A DNA stretch of 25,896 nt from an uncultured Collinsella sp. (lineage in GTDB: Bacteria > Actinomycetota > Coriobacteriia > Coriobacteriales > Coriobacteriaceae), in assembly GCA_902476475.1 (NCBI GenBank), contig CABSDO010000015.1, positions 1-25,896 of the forward strand, in the 5' to 3' direction. Below the pieces are notes generated by a model. The model did no database searches, was not told the DNA's origin, and worked only from the letters and a program-made list of their open reading frames with translations. Positions 6,914 through 14,249 of the stretch are shown in pieces. A program made the translations under genes and the position numbers. How positions within the stretch are numbered: position 1 is the first letter of the stretch; each line of letters begins with the position of its first letter.

Positions 6914-9406
6914 TTAGCTAATTCCCACAAACATGCAGCCCGAGGTCGCCCCGCGTAGGCGGGCGGCGGGCTTGCGGCCGGCCTGCGCTGCTTCGACGGC
7001 ACGACGGACGCGGGCGACGGCACGGCCCACCTCATCCGTCTCGAGCAGCGTTCCGTCCACCATAAGACGACGCACGCCGGCATCGAGCAGCTGAGGAACC
7101 TGCGGCGTGAGGTCGATGGGGTAGGCATCGTACAGGCGAGAGCGGCCGTGGATGTCGGTGCGGACGGGCATGACCTTGCCATCGATATTCTTGAGTGACA
7201 GCTTGCGGGCGCGCAGACGGCAGTTGGCGCAATCGTGGATACAACCGTTGGCCACCTGGAGGATGCAGTGTTCGCTCGTCATAACGCGCGGACGGCCGAA
7301 AACGGTGATGCCCAGAGCTGCGGGCGCGGAGGTGCCAAGCGAGATGATCTCGTCGAGTGTGATCTCGGGCGAGAGCCAAAACGCACCGGCTCCGCGCTCG
7401 GCAAGCGCGTCCATGCAGGGCGTGTTGTGCACCGGTAGACAAGAGCGAATCTCGACCGTGGCGCCGGCCTGCGCGGCTACAGCGAGCTCGGAGATATTGC
7501 CGACGGCGACGGTGGTTCCGGCATTGATCCAGGGATCGACGCGCTCGTGGTCGACGGCGCGGCAGACCTCGTCGAGTACGGGTACGATGCCCTGCTCAGG
7601 CGCATCAGCAGGGGAGAGTCCGGCTGCATCGAGCGCGTCGGTGGCCATGTAGATGCGCGTGGCGCCCTCGGCGCGAGCTGCCTCGGCGGCTTCGAGCGTG
7701 GTGACGGTGGCGCAGATCTGCGGCTCATCGCGGTAATGCTCGGGCATGGCGCGCGTACATTTGTCGCGCACCGGAATCTCGAGCGTTTTCGCGCGCTCCT
7801 CGTACGGTGCCAGAATGGCCTCTTCCAGCACCTTACAAGCGGCGGCGCGCACCTTGTGCACGGCGGAAAAGCCCATACCGCAGCCCTTATCGAGTGCCAC
7901 ATCAAAGCTCGCTGCTTCAAAGGGCGAGGAGCCCATGCGGCCCACATGCTCAACCAGGTCTGCCGCCTCGACGGCGCGGGTCTTGGCGGCCTCGACGGTG
8001 AAGCCCGTGGCGGTGGCGGTGAGCGCGGGGTTGTCACAGCAGGTGAGTGTGACAGTAAATGGCTCGCCTAGGCGCGCCACGACGGACACGTCAACAGCTC
8101 GGCGGCGCAGCACATCGCGCTTGAGCGCGGCGCCGGCGGCGTCGATGGCACGCTGACTGCGAATCACGCGGACGCGGCAACCCTCGGGCATGCTGCGGGG
8201 CACACGGCATTCGATGATGTCGCCCGCGGCGGCATCATCGGCGGCAATGGTGGTCAGGAACTGGTCAAATTCGTTATCGTGGCGAAGCTCCAGCAGGTCG
8301 CCCTTGCCCACGGGCTCAAACAGCTCAATGCGGGCGATGGCGGCGCGGCGACGGCGATCGTCGGGCTTGAGTCCGCGTACATCGCGGTTGGCCAGGCGAC
8401 TGCCCAGCACCGTGCCCACAATCTGGCCGCGGTTGTTGGAGCGCTCGTAGCTCATCATCTCGTCACCCGAGGTACCGTCTTGGTAGGCGTGCGTAAAGTC
8501 GCGGTTGAAGCAGCGCTTGAGCTGTCGCTGGCGGGCCGCATCCTCATCCTTAGAGGTCGAAACATCGGCCAGCATGTCATCAATCTGGTGACGATACACG
8601 TCGACGATGGAATACACGTAATCGGGGGCCTTCATGCGGCCCTCGAGCTTGAGCGATGCGGCGCCGGCGTCATACAGACGGCGAACAAGCTGCGAAGTGT
8701 TGGTGTCGCGCGGGCACAGCGCGCGCTCGCGACCGGCAGGGGAGAGCGAGCGGCCGTTCTCGTCGATCAGCTCGTAAGGCAGGCGACAGGGCTGAGCGCA
8801 CATGCCGCGGTTGGCCGAGCGGCCCGCCATGGCAAAGCTCGACAGCAGGCATAGACCCGAGTAGCAAAAGCAGATGGCACCGTGGCTAAAGACCTCCAGG
8901 TCCACATCGGGCGCGGCGTTGTGAATGGCGGCGATCTCGTCGATGGAGAGCTCGCGCGAGAGAGTCACGCGGTCGGCGCCCTGCTCGCGGCACCAGATAG
9001 TTCCGCGGTCGTCGTGGATGTTCGCCTGGGTCGAGATGTGCGTCTCGATGCCGGGCATGGTGCGCTTGACTTCAAAGAACAGGCCCCAGTCCTGGATGAT
9101 GAAGGCGTCGGCGCCCAGCGTGGAGCAGCGATGGATGAGCTGCAGTGCATCGCCCATCTCGGACTGCTTGATGACGATGTTGACCGTGACGTAGACGCGC
9201 GACCCGGCTAGATGCGCGGCGCGGCAGGCTTGCTCAAAGGCCTCGTCGGTAAAGTTGGTTGCCTTGCGGCGGGCGTTGAAGCTGCCCATGCCGCAGTAGA
9301 TGGCGTCTGCCCCCGCGGCGAGCGCGGCGGCAAAGGGCTCCGGGCCTCCGGCGGGGGCCAAAAGCTCGGGCCTGCGGTTAGTGGTTCGGCTGGCGGTTGC
9401 GGTCAT
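6914..9406 (-). CDS. Peptidase U32 family protein (RlhA/YdcP-like, with C-terminal second domain)
   Basis: Annotated as peptidase, but characterised relatives (E. coli RlhA and TrhP) take part in hydroxylation of 23S rRNA or tRNA, so an RNA-modification role is more likely. ELLAPAGGPEPFAAALAAGADAIYCG lies at the N-terminus. EVFSHGAICFCYSGLCLLS is a full match to the U32 signature, followed by GMCAQPCRLPYEL; these Cys residues are candidate Fe-S ligands. A long middle region (about 300-600) matches the DUF3656-type insert. The C-terminal part repeats a U32-like half with EHCILQVANGCIHDCANCRL and GRSRLYDAYPIDL. I chose the ATG at 9406 (830 residues, gaaagg upstream) over a TTG ten codons earlier. 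Intact. Confidence 0.88.
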   Translation of the reverse strand: MTATASRTTNRRPELLAPAGGPEPFAAALAAGADAIYCGMGSFNARRKATNFTDEAFEQACRAAHLAGSRVYVTVNIVIKQSEMGDALQLIHRCSTLGADAFIIQDWGLFFEVKRTMPGIETHISTQANIHDDRGTIWCREQGADRVTLSRELSIDEIAAIHNAAPDVDLEVFSHGAICFCYSGLCLLSSFAMAGRSANRGMCAQPCRLPYELIDENGRSLSPAGRERALCPRDTNTSQLVRRLYDAGAASLKLEGRMKAPDYVYSIVDVYRHQIDDMLADVSTSKDEDAARQRQLKRCFNRDFTHAYQDGTSGDEMMSYERSNNRGQIVGTVLGSRLANRDVRGLKPDDRRRRAAIARIELFEPVGKGDLLELRHDNEFDQFLTTIAADDAAAGDIIECRVPRSMPEGCRVRVIRSQRAIDAAGAALKRDVLRRRAVDVSVVARLGEPFTVTLTCCDNPALTATATGFTVEAAKTRAVEAADLVEHVGRMGSSPFEAASFDVALDKGCGMGFSAVHKVRAAACKVLEEAILAPYEERAKTLEIPVRDKCTRAMPEHYRDEPQICATVTTLEAAEAARAEGATRIYMATDALDAAGLSPADAPEQGIVPVLDEVCRAVDHERVDPWINAGTTVAVGNISELAVAAQAGATVEIRSCLPVHNTPCMDALAERGAGAFWLSPEITLDEIISLGTSAPAALGITVFGRPRVMTSEHCILQVANGCIHDCANCRLRARKLSLKNIDGKVMPVRTDIHGRSRLYDAYPIDLTPQVPQLLDAGVRRLMVDGTLLETDEVGRAVARVRRAVEAAQAGRKPAARLRGATSGCMFVGIS

Positions 9407-9704
9407 ATTCTGCCTTTCAAAATGCTCAGATATCAAAAGTATAGTGACGTCGCTGCGATGGGCGACGCCCGCAGCCTAAGCAGGACAAAGTCTTCAGCAG
9501 CTTGGACTGGCTGCTTCACATGAGAACCGTTCAGCGGTTCGGGGAAACCGTTGGGCGATAAAATATTCTCGCAAGCTGATAATATTCTTGCATCAAACAG
9601 AAACCTTGAGTACTATCCCAATCAAGCGCGGTGTTCAGACCGAACTGTGCCTCCCGGTGCGAACACCGCGCTCACGCTCTCTATCTGATTGTAAGGAGAA
9701 AAAC
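9407..9704. promoter_or_regulatory. Divergent promoter region between the U32 gene and ridA
   Basis: No gene is seen in this stretch. It has an inverted repeat gaaccg/cggttc (9524-9540). It also has two direct copies of aatattctYgca (about 9562 and 9581, 19 bases apart) in an AT-rich segment with gataat at 9578, a possible -10 box. These are candidate regulator sites for ridA. The ridA ribosome binding site is gtaaggag. Confidence 0.4.
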
Positions 9705-10082
9705 ATGAGCAAGACCGTCGTGTCTTCCGATAACGCACCCGCAGCCATCGGCCCGTATTCCCCCGGTATCCAGGCAGGCAACATGGTGTTCCTGTCCGGC
9801 CAGCTGGGCATCGATCCCGCGACCGGCAAGATGCCCGAGGGCGTCGAGGCCCAGGCCAAGCAGTCCCTCGCCAACGTCGAGGCCCTGCTGACCGCTGCCG
9901 GCGCTACCTTTGCCGATGTCGTCAAGACCACGGTCTACCTGGCCGACATCGCCGACTTCGCCGCCGTGAACGAGATCTACGCCTCCAAGTTCGAGGCCCC
10001 GTTCCCCGCGCGCAGCGCCTTCCAGGTTGCCGCCCTTCCGGCTGGCGGTCTGGTCGAGATCGAGGTCGTTGCCGCTCTCTAA
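9705..10082 (+). CDS. ridA: RidA (YjgF/UK114) reactive enamine/imine deaminase
   Basis: RidA hydrolyses reactive enamines and imines such as 2-aminoacrylate, released by PLP-dependent lyases, to keto acids and ammonia. The 125-residue length is standard. SDNAPAAIGPYSPGIQAGNMVFLSGQLGIDP is at the N-terminus, AAGATFADVVKTTVYLAD in the middle, and PFPARSAFQVAALPAGGLVEIEVVAAL at the end. The Arg of PARSAF is the substrate-carboxylate binder and the Glu of VEIEVVA is the catalytic acid in the family. The start is the ATG at 9705 with gtaaggag; an upstream in-frame ATG (9588) has no ribosome site. Its place beside a purine cluster containing the lyase YgeX suggests it detoxifies that enzyme's product. 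Confidence 0.95.
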   Translation: MSKTVVSSDNAPAAIGPYSPGIQAGNMVFLSGQLGIDPATGKMPEGVEAQAKQSLANVEALLTAAGATFADVVKTTVYLADIADFAAVNEIYASKFEAPFPARSAFQVAALPAGGLVEIEVVAAL

Positions 10083-10112
10083 GGCGTTGGCCACAACTAA
10101 ACATGACATGCA

Positions 10113-10150
10113 AAAAGACCCTGCAGCGCGTGCGAGCTGCAGGGTCTTTT
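10113..10150. terminator. Bidirectional terminator between ridA and the regulator
   Basis: aaaagaccctgcag (10113-10126) pairs perfectly with ctgcagggtctttt (10137-10150). A and T runs flank both sides, so it can stop transcripts of both convergent genes. Confidence 0.88.
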
Positions 10151-10194
10151 GTCACGTGACGGATCGCTTGTGGAGCCGCGCTTCATGTTGCCCG

Positions 10195-10851
10195 TTAGCC
10201 CTCCTTGCGAACTTTTTGCAGGTAGCGGTAGACGCTGGGCTCCGAGATACCCAGCGCGGTGGCGGCGCAGGCCACGGCGCCCTTGAGCATGAACACCCCG
10301 TTGCCGTTGAGGTGGCGAATGACGTCCACGCGGTCGCTCTGACCAAGCGACGCAACATCCAGCCCGCGCGCGCTCAGCAACTCGGCAATGCTGCGGTCGA
10401 TGAGCTCCTGTGTGGACTCCGAAAGGCTTTCGACCTCGATAGGGGCGGGCTCCGTGCGCGTCGGCGCCGCATCGAAGCACGCCATGAGCTGCTGCGCCAT
10501 GGCGTTGATGGAGCGCACGGTCGAGAGGTCGGTGTTGACGCAGAGCATACCGACGATCTCGTCATTCTCGCGGATAAAGTACGTCGCTGACTCCAACGTC
10601 TTGCCGCCGGCACCGCGCCCCTCGTAGCCCGTAATAAACGGCAGGTCGCGATACTTGGCGTCGTGCATGATCTTGAGTGCCAGATCGGTGGCGGGACCGC
10701 CGACCTTGCGGCCGCTCACGATGCCGTTGCGAATATCAACGATGGCGTGGTCGGGATCCGAGAAATCGTGCAGCACGATTTCGCTGTTTTTGCCGAGTAT
10801 CTGCTCCAGAAAATCGACCATCGGCAAAAAGCGACGTACGGTCTCGTTCAC
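10195..10851 (-). CDS. YheO-type PAS/HTH transcriptional regulator (regulator 1)
   Basis: The N-terminal YheO-like PAS domain shows LEQILGKNSEIVLHDFSDPDHAIVDIRNGIVSGRKVG, then ESATYFIRENDEIVGMLCVNTDLS. The C-terminal HTH (HTH_22 type) shows DRVDVIRHLNGNGVFMLKGAVACAATALGISEPSVYRYLQ. I chose the GTG at 10851 (218 residues) because an ideal aaaggag lies six bases before it. Upstream in-frame ATGs lack such a site and precede no conserved sequence. The length then matches the second paralogue at 22625 (217 residues). It is divergent from the purine permease gene, so it probably controls that operon. The PAS domain may sense a purine or amino acid; the ligand is unknown. Confidence 0.88.
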   Translation of the reverse strand: MNETVRRFLPMVDFLEQILGKNSEIVLHDFSDPDHAIVDIRNGIVSGRKVGGPATDLALKIMHDAKYRDLPFITGYEGRGAGGKTLESATYFIRENDEIVGMLCVNTDLSTVRSINAMAQQLMACFDAAPTRTEPAPIEVESLSESTQELIDRSIAELLSARGLDVASLGQSDRVDVIRHLNGNGVFMLKGAVACAATALGISEPSVYRYLQKVRKEG

Positions 10852-11203
10852 GGGCAACTCCTTTGGGTGAAATCGGAAATGTTCATAACAATTTTTTCTC
10901 ATGGTAACACGCTGCCCATCATCTCGTATATCCGCAGGTACATTGCGTAATGCAGACGAACGGTAGGAATTTAGCGGTAAACGGTTGACCAAAAGAAATG
11001 TTAGATGTTATTTTGATCGGACACTTTCCTGACCTGCGGAAATGCGTTATTTCAGCTGAAGAATAGTCTGATAACAAAAAATTATTATTGAGAATGAGAA
11101 TCATCTTTAATACGATATGCAATGAAGGCACAACCTCAACCCCGCACTGCGTCACAATAGAGCGTTAGATGCGAAAACAACTACTTCGAGGATTGGTGGT
11201 CAA
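10852..11203 (+). promoter_or_regulatory. Divergent regulatory region of regulator 1 and the purine permease operon
   Basis: No gene is seen. The region is clearly AT-richer than its neighbours. An imperfect dyad gaccaaaa...ttttgatc lies around 10988-11019. A Fur-box-like stretch lies at 11090-11108 (separate entry). The permease ATG at 11204 follows a weak gagg/ggtgg site. I looked for a purine riboswitch and did not recognise one. Confidence 0.5.
11090..11108 (+). promoter_or_regulatory. Fur-box-like sequence
   Basis: gagaatgagaatcatcttt agrees with the classical 19-base Fur box at 14 of 19 positions by eye, including the aatgagaatcat core. It lies about 100 bases before the permease start. 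It could make the operon iron-responsive, which would suit its many Fe-S proteins. No binding evidence is available. Confidence 0.4.
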
Positions 11204-12549
11204 ATGACCCAGGAGACGGTTACGAACGGCACTGAAGCCCTGTTCACTCGCGAAGGCATGCCTCCCGTTAAGGAAATGATCCCGTGTGCCCTTCAACACG
11301 TACTGGCATCGTTTGCCGGCATCATTACCCCGGCGGTCATCATGGCCGGCGTCTACGGCTTTAATAGCCAGCAGAGCACCGACATCATCCAGGTCGCCCT
11401 CATTCTTTCGGCGATCGATACGGCCCTTCAGGCCTTCGCTCCCTTCCGTCGCATCGGCGGCGGCCTGCCCATCGTCATGGGCGTTTCGTTCGCGTTCCTG
11501 CCGGCCCTGCAGGCCATGGGTGCCTCGGGTTTTAGCTTTGGTGCGCTGCTGGGCGGCGAGATCGTCGGCGGCGCCGTCGCGGTCCTCTTTGGTCTGGCCT
11601 ACAGCAAGATCAAGTGGCTGTTCCCGCCCGTCGTGACCGGTACGGTCATCTTCTCCATCGGCGTTTCGCTGTATCCCACGGCCGTCAAGTATATGGCCGG
11701 CGGTATGGGTTCGCCGTGGTCTTTGCGCTCGCCAACTTTGGCAAGGGCACGCTCAAGCTGGGCTCCGTGTTCTTTGGCATGATCGTTGGCATGATCGTTT
11801 CGATCCCCTTTGGCATGATTGACTTCTCCAGCGTCGCCACCGCTCAGGTCTTCGCCCTTCCCAAGCTCATGCCCTACGCGCTCGAGTTTGATCCCGAGGT
11901 CTGCATTACCCTCGCCGTCGTGTTCCCCATGGTTGCTATCCAGGTTATCGGCGACGTCTCCGCCGCCTGCCTGGGCTCCATCGACCGTATGCCCACCGAG
12001 CGCGAACTCTCCGGCGCTATCGTGTCCCAGGGCCTCACCTCTATGGTCGGCGGCCTGCTGGGCGGTCTTCCCACCAGCGCCCTTGGCCAGAATGTGGGCA
12101 TCATCTGCTCCAACAAGGTCGTCAACAAGTGGGTCTTTGTGATCATCGCGGCCGTCTTTGCCATCGCCGGTCTGTTCCCGCAGCTCTCTGCCGTTCTTTC
12201 CGCTATCCCGCAGCCCGTCATCGGCGGCGCGACCGTCGGCGTCTTTGGCACCATCACCATGAACGGCGTGCGCATGTTCACCCGCGAGGGCCTCACGCAG
12301 CGCACTACCACTATCGTCGGCACCTCCGTCGTCTTTGGCCTGGGTATCTGGATGGCCAGCGGTTGCCTTGCCGGCGAGGGTATGCCCGCCTGGGTGTCCA
12401 CCGTCATCGGCTCCAATGCCGTAACCCCCACCGCCATCATGGCCATTGTCCTTAACCTGATCCTTCCGCAGACGCCGGTCGTGGCTCAGCACATCGATGC
12501 TGCCAAGGACGCTGCCGTGGATCTGGTCTTGCCTGAGAGCAAGAAGTAA
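11204..12549 (+). CDS. NCS2-family purine (urate/xanthine) permease, broken by a deletion
   Basis: Predicted inner-membrane proton symporter for urate, xanthine or related purines. The first frame (11204-about 11710) gives QHVLASFAGIITPAVIMAG (family QH motif), then several hydrophobic helices and WLFPPVVTGTVIFSIGVSLYPTAVKYMAGGMGS. The second frame (from about 11710) resumes at AVVFALANFGKGT and runs through VFPMVAIQVIGDVSAACL, GGLPTSALGQNVGIICSNKV (NCS2 signature region) and QPVIGGATVGVFGTITMNGVR to LPESKK. The family has roughly 15-25 further residues at the junction (11708-11720), so a deletion not divisible by three occurred there. Everything else is conserved, so I think the native gene is intact. 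It heads the purine operon. Confidence 0.88.
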
Positions 12550-12565
12550 CCAATTCGGTGCTATT

Positions 12566-12597
12566 CGTCGGCGGACGCATCGCCTCGTCCGCCGACG
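12566..12597 (+). other. Intercistronic hairpin between permease and ssnA
   Basis: cgtcggcggacg and cgtccgccgacg form a perfect 12-base stem with an 8-base loop in the 195-base gap. There is no T run after it, so partial termination, mRNA processing or stabilisation is more likely than a full terminator. A second short stem (tcagagg/cctctga, about 12704-12729) lies just before the ssnA ribosome site. Confidence 0.55.
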
Positions 12598-12744
12598 CCA
12601 TGCGGCGCCAAGCCGCACTTCAAAGGGCTTGTCCCTTTGGTGAAGCGTTGACGGGAGAGGGCCCGTTTCCGGTGTAGGCCGGCGCTTCGCACTCCGCCAT
12701 GTCAGAGGTGTCAAACCCCGCCTCTGATGTTGAAGGGAGCATCC

Positions 12745-14100
12745 ATGCTTCTGGTCGCTAATGGTTCCGTCTTTACCCGCAACGCTCAGACCCCGTTCAT
12801 TCCAAACGGTGCGGTCGCCATTGACGGAGATACGATCGTCGAAGTGGGCCCCGAGCGCGAGCTCAAGGCCGAGTACCCGGATGCCGAGTACGTCGATGCC
12901 CAGGGCAACCTCATCATGCCTGGACTCATCAACTGCCACACCCACATCTACTCGGGTCTGGCCCGCGGCCTTGCCATTAAGGGCTGCAACCCCACCAACT
13001 TCCTGGAGAATCTTGAGCAGCAGTGGTGGAAGATCGACGACAACCTGACGCTCGACGGCACCAAGGCCAGCGCCTATGCCACGATTTTGGACTCCATCCG
13101 TGATGGCGTCACCACGATCTTCGATCACCATGCGAGCTTCTGCGAGATCCCGGGAAGCCTCTTTACCATTAAGGATGCAGCTCAGGAGCTGGGCATGCGT
13201 TCGTGCCTGTGCTACGAGGTCTCCGATCGCCGCGGCCAAGAAAAGTGCGACCAGGCCATTGCCGAGAACGCCGAATTTGCCCAGTGGGCCGCCAAGGAGC
13301 GTCGCGATAACGACAACCACATGATCGCCGCCATGTTTGGCGGTCACGCCACCTTTACGCTTTCGGACGAGACCATGGATAAGATGGCCGAGGCCAACAA
13401 CGGCCTGACCGGCTTCCACATCCATGTGTGCGAGGGCATGAACGACGTGTGGGATTCCCGCCTCAACCGCGGTGGTATCAGCCCCGTCGAGCGCCTGCTA
13501 CAGCACAACCTGCTGGGTCCCGACACCATGCTCGGCCACTGCATCCACGTGACGCCTGCCGAGATGGATATCGTCAAGGAGTCCGGCACTTGGCTGGTCA
13601 ACAACCCCGAATCCAATATGGGCAACGCCGTGGGCTGCGCCCCCGTGCTCGAGTTCTTCCGCCGCGGCATCCCCGTGTGCATGGGCACCGACGCCTACAC
13701 CCACGATATGCTCGAGAGCCTTAAGGTCTTCCTGATTATTCAGCGCCACAACGCCGCCATGCCCAACGTGGGCTGGTGCGAGGCCATGACGATGCTGTTC
13801 GAGAACAACGCCAAGATGGCGAGCAAGTACTTCGATCGCAAGCTCGGTGTGCTCGAGGCCGGCGCTGCCGCCGACGTTATCGTTATGGACTACAAGCCCT
13901 TTACGCCGCTGAGCGAGGAGAACCTCGACGGTCACATGCTCTTTGGCATGATGGGCAAAAACTGCCGCACCACCATCATCAACGGCCGCGTCCTGTACAA
14001 GGATCGCGAGTTCGTTGGCATTGATGAGGAAAAGATCAACGCGTGGACCATGGCTGAGTCCAAGAAGCTCTGGAGCACGCTTAACGATCGCGCCTACTAA
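12745..14100 (+). CDS. ssnA: SsnA-type amidohydrolase of the purine degradation cluster
   Basis: Metal-dependent aminohydrolase of the guanine deaminase/chlorohydrolase group, needed in anaerobic purine breakdown clusters; its exact substrate is not settled. MPGLINCHTHIYSGLARGL carries the metal ligands His65 and His67. GFHIHVCEG, MLGHCIHVTPAEMD and GTDAYTHDML supply the further His and Asp ligands in the usual order. The C-terminal LGVLEAGAAADVIVMDYKPFTPL is typical of the family. I start at the ATG at 12745 (451 residues, gaaggga upstream), not the ATG 18 bases earlier that has no site. E. coli SsnA is about 442 residues, so this is full length. It is undamaged. Confidence 0.92.
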   Translation: MLLVANGSVFTRNAQTPFIPNGAVAIDGDTIVEVGPERELKAEYPDAEYVDAQGNLIMPGLINCHTHIYSGLARGLAIKGCNPTNFLENLEQQWWKIDDNLTLDGTKASAYATILDSIRDGVTTIFDHHASFCEIPGSLFTIKDAAQELGMRSCLCYEVSDRRGQEKCDQAIAENAEFAQWAAKERRDNDNHMIAAMFGGHATFTLSDETMDKMAEANNGLTGFHIHVCEGMNDVWDSRLNRGGISPVERLLQHNLLGPDTMLGHCIHVTPAEMDIVKESGTWLVNNPESNMGNAVGCAPVLEFFRRGIPVCMGTDAYTHDMLESLKVFLIIQRHNAAMPNVGWCEAMTMLFENNAKMASKYFDRKLGVLEAGAAADVIVMDYKPFTPLSEENLDGHMLFGMMGKNCRTTIINGRVLYKDREFVGIDEEKINAWTMAESKKLWSTLNDRAY

Positions 14101-14116
14101 TTCACAAGTAGATTCA

Positions 14117-14150
14117 CGCGCGTCGGGTGTTTCGCCGCATCCGGCGCGCG
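14117..14150 (+). other. Intercistronic hairpin between ssnA and ygfK
   Basis: cgcgcgtcgg (14117-14126) pairs with ccggcgcgcg (14141-14150), nine pairs plus one G-U, loop 14 bases, no T run. It is very similar in position to the permease-ssnA hairpin. The rest of 14101-14249 shows no gene. Confidence 0.45.
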
Positions 14151-14249
14151 TATAGGCGGCCTCCGCGGGGTCGCCGGCGCTGTGCTAGCGCTACACCGTA
14201 TTTGCGCCCGCCGCGCGGTCTCGCCGGGCGTTACAGAGAGGAGCTCACT

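Noticed and set aside
6914..9436. TTG start of the U32 gene at 9436
   Set aside because: It adds ten residues without family similarity and has no ribosome site; ATG 9406 has gaaagg at good spacing.
10852..11203. Purine or xanthine riboswitch before the permease
   Set aside because: I could not find a conserved three-way junction or a known motif by eye; a covariance-model search would decide.
11599..13425. 608-codon open frame on the minus strand across the permease and ssnA
   Set aside because: It is antisense to two conserved genes, has a biased Gly/Asp/His composition, and crosses an intergenic gap; a shadow of high-GC coding DNA.
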